From Winogradskyella eximia (lineage in GTDB: Bacteria; Bacteroidota; Bacteroidia; Flavobacteriales; Flavobacteriaceae), in contig NZ_QRDV01000008.1 of the NCBI RefSeq assembly GCF_003386165.1, positions 143,103 to 207,102 of the forward strand: DNA of 64,000 bases. The letters run 5' to 3'. The stretch's first letter is position 1, and every line of letters starts with the position of its first letter. Position numbers and translations under genes: made by a program. Positions 13,829 to 23,556 of this stretch are shown piece by piece. Below the pieces are notes generated by a model. The model was not told the DNA's origin, searched no databases, and saw only the letters and a list, made by a program, of their open reading frames with translations.

Positions 13829-15976
13829 CTAGTTATTAATAATCGTTAACTCATCTACAATATGTTTGGCATTAGAGTACTTGTCTATTAACCAAAGTAC
13901 ATATCTAATATCTACATTAATGGTACGTTGCAAATCTTTATCGAAAATTACATCACCTGCCATAGCTTCAATGTTTCCATCAAAGGCTAAACCAATTAAT
14001 TCACCTTTTCCATTTACAACAGGAGAACCAGAGTTACCACCAGTAATATCATTATCCGTTAAGAAATTTACTGGTAATTGACCACGCTCATTAGCATAAC
14101 GACCGTAATCTTTCTTTTCGTAAATATCTAGCATACTCTGATCTAAATCAAACTCACTATCGTTTGGCTTGTACTTTTTAATCATACCTTGAAACGTTGT
14201 GTAGTTATTTTCGTTTGCATCGTTTCTTTTATCTGCTGGTAAAGCTCTCACTTTTCCGTAAGATAAACGCAAAGTAGAATTTGCATCAGGATATTTTATA
14301 TCGCTTAATCCAGATTTACGTAAACCTTTTACTAATAATCTAAATGACGCTTGAAAATCATTTTCTGGTTGTTCTAATTCCTCAGGACTTTCTCTATACT
14401 TATCTAATAACTGGTTAGATAATTTAAATAAAGGATCATTCTCTAAAATAGCTTCATCAGGATATTGTAAAAATGATAAGGCTCTTTCTTTTGAAGAAAA
14501 CAAACTTAAATCGAAAATTGCATTAGTATATGCCGTAAAATCATTATTGTTTTTTTGTCCTACTTCAGCAACAAGTTCTGGTAACGAATAATTAGATTTT
14601 GATGCTAATAAGCCTAGTTGTTTTGCTAGAATTTCTTTTTCTAAAGGCAAATGATAATTTTGATACGAATTTTCTATAAACGCTTCTAGTCTTGGCAATA
14701 AGTTTTTACGTTCTGCATCACTAGCACTCACATATTGTTTTAAACCAGATCCAATTCTATATGGCAAGACAGCAAACTTACTAGAACGTAACATACCTAA
14801 TAAATAATTGGTTTGCTTTGCTTTTTCGTTAGTTAAGCTATAATAATTATTGATGTTTTCAATAACCTTTCCGTAAGTGGCTTTATTATCTTTCTTCTTA
14901 GCCCATTTTTCAAATTTAGCTTCGGTTTTACTCTTTTTCTCAACGGTTTTATGCTCCGTTAATGCTTTAATCATACCTGCTCTATTTTTCCAGTAGTTAG
15001 CAATGCCAGCATATGCAGAAGCATACATTAGATTTACAGATTCGTCTGCATCCATGTATTTCTTCATCACGTCCATACTTAACTTAGAACCTTCTACCCA
15101 AGCAGGATATGCATATTTCACATTTTGCTCAACACCTTGTGCAGGCATCCAACGGTTTGTACGACCAGGATAACCCAAAATCATAGCAAAGTCATTTTCT
15201 TTTACACCATCTATATTTACTGGTAAATGATATTTTGCTTTTAAAGGCACGTTATCTGTAGAATATTCTGCTGGTTTACCTTCGTTATCAGCATAAACTC
15301 TAAATAATGAAAAATCACCAGTATGTCTTGGCCATTCCCAGTTATCTGTATCTCCACCATATTTACCTACATTTTCTGGAGGTGTACCTACTAAACGTAC
15401 ATCTTTATAATCCTCGTAAACAAAGTAGTAAAACTCATTGCCTTGATAAAATGAACGTACAGAAACAGTATATTTTCCGCCTTCACTATTTTCTTGTTCA
15501 ATTTTAGCAATCTCTTTATTAAGTGCTGCTTCGCGTTCTTTTTCGCTCATGCTATCATTAACTTGAGCCAACATACGTTTAGAAACGTCGTCCATTCTCA
15601 CAAAAAAGCGAACATATAGACTTTCTGGCTTCATTTCTTCTGCCTGAGAACCAGCCCAAAAACCATTTTTTAAATGATTCTGTTCTGCTGTAGACAATTC
15701 TGCAATAGCATCATAACCACAATGATGGTTAGTTAATACTAAGCCACTATCTGAAACTATACTTGCCGTACAACCTCCGTTAAATTGTACAATGGCATCT
15801 TTTAAACTTTGATTGTTAATACTGTAGATTTCTTCGGGTGTTAATTGCAAACCCATTTTTTGCATATCGCGATAATTTAAGCGCTCTATATGCATTAAAA
15901 ACCACATACCTTCATCTGCCATTACTGACGTAAATGAGATGATAAAGGCAATAATTGTAAGGGATATTTTCTTCAT
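13829..15976 (-). CDS. S46-family dipeptidyl-peptidase (DPP7/DPP11 type)
   Basis: Serine exopeptidase that removes dipeptides from peptides in the periplasm, feeding peptide catabolism. The 715 residues match the family. A signal peptide ends near residue 20. The catalytic triad is visible as LTNHHCGYDA (His85), the conserved GDTDNWEWPRHTGDFS region (Asp) and GGNSGSPVVN (Ser649). The residue that sets P1 preference in the family (Arg in DPP11, Gly in DPP7) lies in GLAFDGN and is Gly, about residue 667. DPP7-like preference for hydrophobic P1 residues is therefore inferred. Single-gene transcript with a terminator downstream. Confidence 0.93.
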   Translation of the reverse strand: MKKISLTIIAFIISFTSVMADEGMWFLMHIERLNYRDMQKMGLQLTPEEIYSINNQSLKDAIVQFNGGCTASIVSDSGLVLTNHHCGYDAIAELSTAEQNHLKNGFWAGSQAEEMKPESLYVRFFVRMDDVSKRMLAQVNDSMSEKEREAALNKEIAKIEQENSEGGKYTVSVRSFYQGNEFYYFVYEDYKDVRLVGTPPENVGKYGGDTDNWEWPRHTGDFSLFRVYADNEGKPAEYSTDNVPLKAKYHLPVNIDGVKENDFAMILGYPGRTNRWMPAQGVEQNVKYAYPAWVEGSKLSMDVMKKYMDADESVNLMYASAYAGIANYWKNRAGMIKALTEHKTVEKKSKTEAKFEKWAKKKDNKATYGKVIENINNYYSLTNEKAKQTNYLLGMLRSSKFAVLPYRIGSGLKQYVSASDAERKNLLPRLEAFIENSYQNYHLPLEKEILAKQLGLLASKSNYSLPELVAEVGQKNNNDFTAYTNAIFDLSLFSSKERALSFLQYPDEAILENDPLFKLSNQLLDKYRESPEELEQPENDFQASFRLLVKGLRKSGLSDIKYPDANSTLRLSYGKVRALPADKRNDANENNYTTFQGMIKKYKPNDSEFDLDQSMLDIYEKKDYGRYANERGQLPVNFLTDNDITGGNSGSPVVNGKGELIGLAFDGNIEAMAGDVIFDKDLQRTINVDIRYVLWLIDKYSNAKHIVDELTIINN

Positions 15977-16071
15977 GTTTTGTTGTTTTAATTATCGTGT
16001 TAAAAATAATGAAATTTATGTGGTTTCAGTTGTTGTAAAAGTGTTAAAACTACTATTCCATAAAACAAAAA

Positions 16072-16100
16072 ACACCCACTCTTTCGAGCAGGTGCTTTCC
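16072..16100 (-). terminator. Terminator of the DUF4331/TonB operon
   Basis: On the minus strand GCACCTGCTCGAAAGAGTGGGTGT forms an imperfect stem (GGTG/CACC plus inner TC/GA) followed by TTTTTTG. It is the first hairpin with a T run downstream of the TonB receptor gene; 16101-16240 otherwise holds no feature I can support. Confidence 0.5.
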
Positions 16101-16240
16101 CTAACAAAAAAACTCAAAAAACATCATAATCAACTTATGATTTGATTCATCTAAACCCTAACCTTAGATGCATCTTTCTTGCTAGTGAACAATCAACAAA
16201 AACTAATCTGCTTCCCCACAGATTAACTCATTGAACGTTT

Positions 16241-18463
16241 TTAAAATCTATAACTAACAGTTCCTTTTAAAAAGAAAGGTATTCCGGGTGTAAAATGAAT
16301 TTCTTCTACAGATGCTGCCTCGTTTTGTAAGCGAGATTCTGTTGCAAATTGTGTTTCATTCCAATCCACATCAAATAAATTTTCTACGGCTAAACTAAAA
16401 GTGATCTGGTTCAATGTATAATTCACATTAAAATCTGTAACCATATAACCTTCTGCTACAATAGAATTATCTTCATTGGCAGCTCTATCATCTAAATATC
16501 TAAAACGCAATCCACCTGAAAATCCATTAAGATCATCAATAGACAAACCACCTGTTAATGTAAAATCTGGAGCTAAAGGAATATAATCCTCTCCATCTGG
16601 TTCATCTATACTTCTGGCATTGGTTAAAGTGGCATCTGTATCTAAAAACAACCAATCATTAAGCTGGTAACGCAACCCTAAATCTAATCCGTAACGTCTT
16701 GTTTTTCCGCTTGGTTCTACAATACCTGCATCACCTACATACACAAACTCTTGCTCTAAAAACAAATACCAAAGCGCTGAGTTTACAATTAACTTAGAAA
16801 ATGGTTTCCATACTGTTCCTAAATCTGCACCATAAGATTGTGGTAAAACAGCTTCACCTCCATTGGCTACAACGACTCTTGTGTCGTTAGAATGAAATCC
16901 TAATCCAGATTTTAAATACAACTGTAAATTATCCTGGGCATTATAAAAGAAATTCAATTTTGGACTTACAATTGTTTTAGTTTCAGATAAGGTTTTATAG
17001 TTAGTTTGAAGTGCGTCATTGTACATAAACTTAAAATAATCTAACCTTAAAGCTGGTGCGATTTTTAATTTTCCAAATTCAAATTCTGCATTAACAAAAG
17101 CATCAATATTAGTTTGATTAATATCACCTAATTGGATGTTTTCTAAAATTGTAGACCTATTTAAAGTTCTCGATAATTCTGTATCATCAGAAATATCATG
17201 TCTAATACCTATACCAGATGTTAATATCAATTCCGTTTCACCTAAAAAGGTTGTGTGCGAAATCGCTGTATTTACACCAAATATATTTCGGTCTTCCTTT
17301 TGTTTTATTTGATCTCCATTTATAGGATCTTCTAAAAAGAAAGTGAAATTAGAATACAGCTCAAAAGCATAATGTGAATAAAACGCATTAGCCTTAAGTT
17401 TTGTATTATCATTAATATATTTATCGAAGGTTACATTGAAATTTGTACGTTCCGTTTCACCTCCTTCAGTATCATCAATGGCACCAAATCTTGAAATATT
17501 GCCATTATCAACTTCGCGTTGTGGAATTTGACCTGAAGCATCCCAACGACTTGTAAAATGTGATGCTGTTAAAGTCAGTTTATCATTCTCTGGCGAAAAC
17601 ACCACGTACTTACCAAAAAGATTCAAACGGTTAAAATTTTGAGGAGAATCGTATGGACCATCAGTAGCTATATATTCCATAGCCACATAAGCATTTTGGT
17701 TTTTGGTATTCTCCATTAAATTAAATAACCCAACAGTTCTTAAGCTATTAAATTGACCAACGGAAAACAAAATTTCGCTTTCTTTTAAATAATCCTTTGT
17801 TTTAAAATCCACATAACCAGCTGTGTTAAAATCACCTTGCTGAACATAATATGCACCTTTACCAAAATCAATTTTATTAACCGTTTCTGGAATTACAAAA
17901 TGTAAATCACTATACCCTTGACCATGTGCATGAGACACCATATTCACTGGCATTCCGTCTACTGAAAGCGATATATCTGTTCCGTGATCTATATCAAAAC
18001 CACGTAAAAATATCTGTTCTGCTTTTCCTCCACCTGCATGCTGACCAATAAATAATCCAGGTACTTTACGCAGCACTTCTTGTGATGAATTTACAGGTGT
18101 AACATTTAAATCTAATCGTGAAATGGTGCTAACCGTATTTAATTCTTCGGTAATTACCATTTCATCTAATTGAAACATTTTTTCTTCAAGAATAATTTTA
18201 AAACCCTCAACAACATCTAACGTAATTCGTTTGGTTTTATAACCTAATAGACCTATTCTAATAGAATCACCTATTTTGGTGTTAGCGATTACAAACACAC
18301 CATTTTCTGAGGTATGCGCATGATTTTCTGTGGTTTCATTATAAATATATACAGCTTCTAATGGCTGATTGAGTTCATTGACGACTAATCCTTTTAAATT
18401 TTGAGCCGTTAGAATTAATGATGAACAACCAAAGATGAGCATTACTAAAATTTGCTTTTTCAT
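16241..18463 (-). CDS. TonB-dependent outer-membrane receptor
   Basis: 740 residues. Signal peptide to about residue 20, a carboxypeptidase-regulatory-like beta-sandwich at about 24-105 (LKGLVVNELNQPLEAVYIYN), a TonB plug at about 120-230 (SSQEVLRKVPGLFIGQHAGGG, IFLRGFDIDHGTD) and a 22-strand-type barrel to a C-terminal aromatic (SYRF). The plug contains an unusual His-rich stretch, VSHAHGQGYSDLHF, and the linker has NHAHTSENG, which may hint at metal or metal-complex handling. It begins two bases after the TPR gene, so it is the last gene of a four-gene operon with two DUF4331 proteins. Substrate is unknown. Confidence 0.92.
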   Translation of the reverse strand: MKKQILVMLIFGCSSLILTAQNLKGLVVNELNQPLEAVYIYNETTENHAHTSENGVFVIANTKIGDSIRIGLLGYKTKRITLDVVEGFKIILEEKMFQLDEMVITEELNTVSTISRLDLNVTPVNSSQEVLRKVPGLFIGQHAGGGKAEQIFLRGFDIDHGTDISLSVDGMPVNMVSHAHGQGYSDLHFVIPETVNKIDFGKGAYYVQQGDFNTAGYVDFKTKDYLKESEILFSVGQFNSLRTVGLFNLMENTKNQNAYVAMEYIATDGPYDSPQNFNRLNLFGKYVVFSPENDKLTLTASHFTSRWDASGQIPQREVDNGNISRFGAIDDTEGGETERTNFNVTFDKYINDNTKLKANAFYSHYAFELYSNFTFFLEDPINGDQIKQKEDRNIFGVNTAISHTTFLGETELILTSGIGIRHDISDDTELSRTLNRSTILENIQLGDINQTNIDAFVNAEFEFGKLKIAPALRLDYFKFMYNDALQTNYKTLSETKTIVSPKLNFFYNAQDNLQLYLKSGLGFHSNDTRVVVANGGEAVLPQSYGADLGTVWKPFSKLIVNSALWYLFLEQEFVYVGDAGIVEPSGKTRRYGLDLGLRYQLNDWLFLDTDATLTNARSIDEPDGEDYIPLAPDFTLTGGLSIDDLNGFSGGLRFRYLDDRAANEDNSIVAEGYMVTDFNVNYTLNQITFSLAVENLFDVDWNETQFATESRLQNEAASVEEIHFTPGIPFFLKGTVSYRF

Positions 18464-18465
18464 CT

Positions 18466-19767
18466 TTATAAATTTTTAATCTTGGTTGTCATTAAAGGCC
18501 CTAACTCATAAATACTTGCTATTAGTTCTTCCTTTAATGGTTTAATTTCATCTGTTTTACCCGCTGCTTTATAAATCTCAGCAACATGATATAGCACAGC
18601 TGGCTCAAAGGTTTTACCATCTACAAATTCTTCAATAATTTGATTTGCTTTATCAACATCACCTTGCTTAAAATAACTCCAAGCTAATAAATCGTAAGAC
18701 AATGGTGTTGGTCTGTTTTCAACTTCTGTAGTCGCAAAATCTATAGCAATTTCTGGTAGTAATAAATCGTCTGTAAAAAGCGTCACATTGTATGCGTTGT
18801 ACATATCACCATATTGCTTGTTACTTACGGCTACCTGATAATTTTCTAAAGATTTTGACTTTAAGTCCAGGTTATTCTGAAATTCTGCAACCTCAGCTTT
18901 TAATAATTCGTAATCTGGTGCTTGGTAGTAACTTGAAACATGGTCTAAAATTTTTAAAGCCTCTTCTGCATTATTCTCATAAGAATATACAATCCAAGCA
19001 ATTCCTTTTTTAGCATAAGCATCATTTGGATCTAACTCTAAAGCTTTTAGAAAATATTTATATGATTTTTTAATATCGCCTGCATGTCCATAAAAATCTG
19101 CTGAGTTAGTGTAAGCCCATTGTTTCATACCCTTTAAATTAGAAGATTCAGCAATTTGTGTAGCTTTCTCCATGTTTTCAATGGCTCCTTCCAAATTACC
19201 ATTATGATCTTCCCACTTTGCTAAACGTATTAAATAATCAAAGTCAGATGTGTTTTTAATCGCTTCTAAATACGATTCTGCTTCAATATAATTTCCCAAT
19301 TCTAAATGTACATCAAAGAGCATTTTTTTAGTTCCATTGATTTTATCACCAATGGCTTCGGCTACCTTTAATTTTTCTAATGCTTCTTTAAATCGATGTT
19401 GAGAAATATAATTTGCAGCTAAACTTTTTAAATAAGAGCCATTTTTCTCATTGGTAACTTTAATAGCCTCAAGTAAATCATACTCAGCTTGTTTTAAATA
19501 TTCTATATTTCCTGTAGCACTAAATAGTTTTGAATATGCACTTGCACGTTTTCCTAAGTATGGAAATTGATTTGGGTTTGCATCTAGTTTGTCTGTCCAA
19601 ATTTGCGCTGCTGCCAATAGTTCAGTTTGGCTGTCTGTGTGTGTTAAATATGTATTGTAGTCTTCTGCATTAGTAACCTGTTTAGAATTACAACTAAAGA
19701 CTACCACTAATAAAATAAAGGGAAAGATTTTTTTGAGTATCATGGTTATAGGTTTTTGAGTTTTCAA
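18466..19767 (-). CDS. TPR-repeat lipoprotein
   Basis: 433 residues from 19767. The internal ATG at 19743 (MILKKIFPFILLVVVFSC) gives a cleaner lipoprotein signal with lipobox VVFSC and is the likelier start. Tetratricopeptide-type helix pairs fill the rest (e.g. ALEKLKVAEAIGDKINGTK, KSYKYFLKALELDPNDAYAKKGIAWIVYSYE, LLAWSYFKQGDVDKANQIIEEF). It is probably periplasmic, with a scaffold role. It lies 57 bp after the second DUF4331 gene and 2 bp before the TonB receptor, in the operon 21062-16241. Confidence 0.85.
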   Translation of the reverse strand: MKTQKPITMILKKIFPFILLVVVFSCNSKQVTNAEDYNTYLTHTDSQTELLAAAQIWTDKLDANPNQFPYLGKRASAYSKLFSATGNIEYLKQAEYDLLEAIKVTNEKNGSYLKSLAANYISQHRFKEALEKLKVAEAIGDKINGTKKMLFDVHLELGNYIEAESYLEAIKNTSDFDYLIRLAKWEDHNGNLEGAIENMEKATQIAESSNLKGMKQWAYTNSADFYGHAGDIKKSYKYFLKALELDPNDAYAKKGIAWIVYSYENNAEEALKILDHVSSYYQAPDYELLKAEVAEFQNNLDLKSKSLENYQVAVSNKQYGDMYNAYNVTLFTDDLLLPEIAIDFATTEVENRPTPLSYDLLAWSYFKQGDVDKANQIIEEFVDGKTFEPAVLYHVAEIYKAAGKTDEIKPLKEELIASIYELGPLMTTKIKNL

Positions 19768-19824
19768 TTAAAATAATCTTGAAGTAAAGTGTAAACTTCA
19801 CTTCAAGATTTTAAGATTTATAGC

Positions 19825-20382
19825 TTACCAAGGTGATGCTAGGTAAGGAAATGATGATAAAAATGCTTTATCATTCGCATTTACATTATCATTTGATAAC
19901 CCTGGATTTTCTGAAAAATCTTCACCACCAAAAATCAGTAATAATTCTACTGTAATAACATCGTCAGCCAAAGCTCTACCTGTTAATACATTAGTTCCGT
20001 CATAGAAAGTAGTTGTCCCATCTAAAGACACATTAAGGACATCAGTAGCCAATAAACCTGTAAATTGAGCAGAAGTTAATGTTAAGGCATTTGCATCTGT
20101 AGGTGTATTATATGCAGGACTCAATCCTTCTAAATTATTTTGAAACATTGTTTGAAATGCTGCACCTTGCTCTGAAGGAATTGTGGTATTAAAAGCATCT
20201 TTCATTCCACTCGATACAAAAACAGTGTTTACTGCTGGTCTTCCCATTTGATCTTCTTGCGTGTATGTTCCGCTAAAATTTGGTTCTGTTGATATGTTTA
20301 TATCATCATCGTTATTACAATTTAAAGCTGTCACTGATACTAAAATTGCAATGGCGTAAAGTTTTATATTATTAATTTTCAT
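19825..20382 (-). CDS. DUF4331-family lipoprotein, C-terminal half
   Basis: 185 residues with a lipoprotein signal (lipobox ALNC, Cys22) and an acidic NNDDD stretch. The text GRPAVNTVFVSSGMKDAFN and GRALADDVITVELLLIFGGED...FPYLASPW matches the C-terminal part of DUF4331 proteins. The N-terminal part (DHxDAP...DITDxYAF) is absent here and is found instead in the preceding gene, 23 bp upstream. The two genes therefore look like separate halves of one DUF4331 architecture, each exported independently. The biochemical role of DUF4331 is unknown. Confidence 0.8.
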   Translation of the reverse strand: MKINNIKLYAIAILVSVTALNCNNDDDINISTEPNFSGTYTQEDQMGRPAVNTVFVSSGMKDAFNTTIPSEQGAAFQTMFQNNLEGLSPAYNTPTDANALTLTSAQFTGLLATDVLNVSLDGTTTFYDGTNVLTGRALADDVITVELLLIFGGEDFSENPGLSNDNVNANDKAFLSSFPYLASPW

Positions 20383-20405
20383 CTGTTCTAATTTTTAAAT
20401 TTTAA

Positions 20406-21062
20406 TTATTGTTTTCTTTTAGATTCTACCCAAGTATTTATGGTTCCTGAACCACCAATCATAGATTTTGGAACTTCAATCACTATAGACATTACATTAG
20501 TGCCTGCAAAAGTGTCTGTACCTGGACTATTAAAACTGGAAGCATTGCCTGCTATAATTTGTCCATACTGTGCAAAATCCATAAAGAATGGATCATCTCT
20601 TGGGCCAGCGAAAAATTTCATTCCATTAGCATTTTCAATAATGGCGCTTGCACCATAAGCCGAAATATCTACAGATGCTTGATTTGTTGTGGTAGAAGCA
20701 ATTGTACTATTTAAACCTGTTTGCGATGGAGCAACTGGCCCGAAAAAATACATTTTGCCATCTCTTGCTGTAGCTTGGATCACCAAATCCTCTACCTTAT
20801 CATCATTAGTATCAATGTTAAATTCTATTAGAACATTCTCATCGAAAGCTGCATTTTGAGTATCGCTACCAGCACCCAATAATCCTTGAACATTAGCAAC
20901 AAATGCAATGTTAGAATCGTCTTCACCTTCAAAGGCATAAAAATCTGTGATGTCACTTGTACCACCTTGTACTGCAGGAGCATCAATGTGATCCGCAGCA
21001 ATTGCTACCAATGTCGCAATACCTAGTACTGCTGTTGAAATTAAAAATTTTGTTTTTTTCAT
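20406..21062 (-). CDS. DUF4331-family secreted protein, N-terminal half
   Basis: 218 residues with a signal peptide ending before ADHIDAP. The mature start DHIDAPAVQGGTSDITDFYAFE is the DUF4331 hallmark, followed by NIAFVANVQGLLGAG, ENVLIEFNIDTNDDKVEDLVIQ, MKFFAGPRDDPFFMDF and NVMSIVIEVPKSMIGGSGTINTW. It ends after about 190 residues of domain, where full-length DUF4331 proteins continue into the part encoded by the next gene. First gene of the DUF4331-DUF4331-TPR-TonB operon. Exported; function unknown. Confidence 0.85.
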   Translation of the reverse strand: MKKTKFLISTAVLGIATLVAIAADHIDAPAVQGGTSDITDFYAFEGEDDSNIAFVANVQGLLGAGSDTQNAAFDENVLIEFNIDTNDDKVEDLVIQATARDGKMYFFGPVAPSQTGLNSTIASTTTNQASVDISAYGASAIIENANGMKFFAGPRDDPFFMDFAQYGQIIAGNASSFNSPGTDTFAGTNVMSIVIEVPKSMIGGSGTINTWVESKRKQ

Positions 21063-21207
21063 AATTTTGAGATTTTTGTTAATTAATTGTGTCTCTGCTC
21101 TACCTACGAAAAAATGAAATAGGCGGTTTTGTTAAAGTTTTGTTAACGAAATAAAATCGTGGAGTTTTGGTATAAAAATTTACCTTTGCTACATCAAATA
21201 AGATGTT

Positions 21208-22392
21208 ATGAATCCATCAGCTAATGGCTGGATAAAAAAATTACTCAATCAAGTCTCAGAGACGAAGTACGCTGAGACAGATAGCTACGAGTTTTACAAC
21301 CGCTTAAAACAAGCTGGATTTATTTATGGAAGTAACATTAAAGTGGTTTTAGATATCGTTAAACCATTTGATCTCACTGAAGAAGAACGCTGTAAAATTA
21401 ATCTGCTTCTCACCTATTATTTTGTTTACAAAAAAGGAAAATCTCAAGAAGATTTTACAGATAGTTTAATTAGATACTACAAAGCTATTAGCGATCAGAA
21501 ACGTTCGTTTTTTGAAGAATTGTTTGGAGATAAAACACCAGATAGTTTGTTGGAAAAAATGATACATAAGCGTATTCATATCGATGATAATTTTATTACC
21601 AAAAACTTTAATTATTTTTTAATTAATGCCCTTTTATTTGTTGATGTGTTAGGCTATCAGCGATTTTTAAAGGATGAAAATGATATAAAGAACTATGTCA
21701 ATAATCTTGAATCGGCATTAGAAACTATTGTATTCTCAGTTATTGATAATAAATCTGAAAAAACAGAATACGACGAAAATCTTATAAGACTGTTTGAAGA
21801 CTCTATTAGACAAAAGAATGCAGAATTGCCATCTTACAAAGATGCCGTGTCATTTATAGATGCTCCGTTTGAAAAACTATATGCTATAGACCTCGTTTGC
21901 ATGGCGTCTTGGACAGATAAGATAATAGACACTGAAGAACGAGAATTCTTAGTGCGTTTAAAAAATGATTTAACTATTGATACTGATATCATTGCGCAAT
22001 CTATGAATGATATTAATTTATTTTATGATGAGCACAAAGATGATGTAGCCTTTTTAAGTTCTAAAAATCTTGCACAGAGTTTTTATGACAATAGCAGTAA
22101 AGTGGTTTCTAAACTTATTACCAGAAATAGTAAGCGTTTAATAAAAGAATTATCGGAAAGCAAGGAAGCCATGACACTACTTGCGCAATCTACACAACGA
22201 AATCTTACTGATGATGAACAGAAAAAGATTCAAACTCAGTTATTAGATATTTTTAAATCTATTCCTAGTTTGGCTATTTTTATGCTACCTGGAGGCATGT
22301 TACTTTTACCGCTGTTTATAAAGTTTATTCCTAAATTATTGCCATCTGCTTTTGATGATAATAGAATAGATGATCAAAAGAAAAACGATTAA
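21208..22392 (+). CDS. LETM1-related protein
   Basis: 394 residues, mostly helical. The N-terminal two thirds have no recognised motif; residues about 215-280 (LYAIDLVCMASWTDKIIDTEEREFL) look TerB-like. The C-terminus contains SIPSLAIFMLPGGMLLLPLF and IKFIPKLLPSAF, which closely follows the membrane-associated core of LETM1 ('...LLPxxLKxxPxxLPS.F'). Flavobacterial proteins of this kind are annotated as LETM1-related and biofilm-associated; the biofilm role is not visible in the sequence. TACCTTTG at 21181-21188 is a possible -7 element. Divergent from the DUF4331 operon. Confidence 0.75.
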   Translation: MNPSANGWIKKLLNQVSETKYAETDSYEFYNRLKQAGFIYGSNIKVVLDIVKPFDLTEEERCKINLLLTYYFVYKKGKSQEDFTDSLIRYYKAISDQKRSFFEELFGDKTPDSLLEKMIHKRIHIDDNFITKNFNYFLINALLFVDVLGYQRFLKDENDIKNYVNNLESALETIVFSVIDNKSEKTEYDENLIRLFEDSIRQKNAELPSYKDAVSFIDAPFEKLYAIDLVCMASWTDKIIDTEEREFLVRLKNDLTIDTDIIAQSMNDINLFYDEHKDDVAFLSSKNLAQSFYDNSSKVVSKLITRNSKRLIKELSESKEAMTLLAQSTQRNLTDDEQKKIQTQLLDIFKSIPSLAIFMLPGGMLLLPLFIKFIPKLLPSAFDDNRIDDQKKND

Positions 22393-22433
22393 AATAATAC
22401 ACTTCCTTGATAAATATTAAAACCAATTAGTAT

Positions 22434-23189
22434 TTATTCTAACCAATTTTTAAAATCCTTTACGCGTTCTCTAGCAACAATAATATCTTGCTCGTTAAAA
22501 CGGTTCAGTTTTATTTGAAGTCGAGAATTGGTATAACTTACCATATCTTTTATGGCATTGATATTTATATAGAATTTTCTACTAATTCTAAAAAACACAT
22601 TGGGTTCTAATTCTTCTTCTAATTGATCTAAAGTTGCATCTAAAAGATAATTTCTGCCTTCATTGGTATAAGCATACGTGCCCTTATTTTCGCTATAAAT
22701 ACATTCTATATCTTCAATATTTATCAATTTTAAATGCTGACCAACCTTTACAGAAAAACGCTTTTTATATTCGCGCTCAATAGGATTAACCAATAGATTC
22801 TTTATATCATTAAAATCTAAAGTAACCGATTGTTTTTGAGGTGTTCTTCCGTTATATTTTTCAACAGCCGTTTTTAAATCCTCATCATCAATAGGTTTTA
22901 ATAAATAATCGATACTATTTAGTTTGAAGGCTTGTAAAGCATACTCATCATAAGCCGTTGTAAAAATCACAGCCGACTTTATATCAATAGCTTCAAAAAT
23001 CTCAAAAGACAAACCATCACTGAGTTGAATATCTAAAAAAATCAAATCTGGATGTTCGTTATTCTGAAACCAGTCTATCGATTCTTCAACAGAATGCAAC
23101 ATGGTATCTGTATTCATATCCAAAGCTTTTAGCATGCGTTGTAGTCGTCTTGCTGATGGTTTCTCGTCTTCTATAATGATTACATTCAT
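22434..23189 (-). CDS. LytTR-family response regulator
   Basis: 251 residues. The receiver domain is at about 1-120, with the acidic pocket IIEDEKPSARR, phospho-acceptor Asp53 in DLIFLDIQLSDG, TAYDEYALQAF and LLKPID. The LytTR DNA-binding domain is at about 145-250 (IEDIECIYSENKGTYAYTNEGRNY..., FFRISRKFYININAI). Last gene of the seven-gene operon starting at 26664; its cognate kinase is encoded at 24241-25593. It probably regulates the operon and other targets. Confidence 0.93.
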   Translation of the reverse strand: MNVIIIEDEKPSARRLQRMLKALDMNTDTMLHSVEESIDWFQNNEHPDLIFLDIQLSDGLSFEIFEAIDIKSAVIFTTAYDEYALQAFKLNSIDYLLKPIDDEDLKTAVEKYNGRTPQKQSVTLDFNDIKNLLVNPIEREYKKRFSVKVGQHLKLINIEDIECIYSENKGTYAYTNEGRNYLLDATLDQLEEELEPNVFFRISRKFYININAIKDMVSYTNSRLQIKLNRFNEQDIIVARERVKDFKNWLE

Positions 23190-23223
23190 TCTTTTAAATT
23201 TGTTTACTTAATAACTTAACTAT

Positions 23224-23541
23224 CTATTCCCAAAAGGTCTTTTCTTCTTCTTTATCTTTTAGAAACTGTGCTGTTTTTTTGTCTTCCCAACTCTTTTTAA
23301 AAATTCGTTTTCCTTTAAAAACATTTAGTCCATGGATAATAATAAAAACCGTCCAACCCACTAAAACACTCAGATTTAAACTAATGATGTTGTTTTTATA
23401 TGGTCCTGCCACAATATATAAATTATATAAAAGAAGTGCTACCACTACCACATAACCCGCTAAATGAATATAGAAAACTTTTACTTTTCTAACCTTATCC
23501 TTTGCTTTTCTTAACTGCTGTTTTTTGAGATCTTGATTCAT
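23224..23541 (-). CDS. 2TM-domain protein
   Basis: 105 residues of the 2TM family: a basic N-terminal helix (KAKDKVRKVKVFYIHLAGYV), two membrane helices (about 26-46 and 55-75) and a C-terminal amphipathic tail KGKRIFKKSWEDKKTAQFL. Third of three tandem stand-alone 2TM genes between kinase and regulator. In this family the WE.(R/K)KI tail is typical; here it is degenerate (WEDKKTAQ). Probably an inner-membrane accessory to the kinase. Confidence 0.85.
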   Translation of the reverse strand: MNQDLKKQQLRKAKDKVRKVKVFYIHLAGYVVVVALLLYNLYIVAGPYKNNIISLNLSVLVGWTVFIIIHGLNVFKGKRIFKKSWEDKKTAQFLKDKEEEKTFWE

Positions 23542-23556
23542 AATATTAGTATTAAA

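Noticed and set aside
15307-15507. Plus-strand open frame inside the S46 peptidase gene
   Set aside because: Antisense shadow of a clearly conserved gene.
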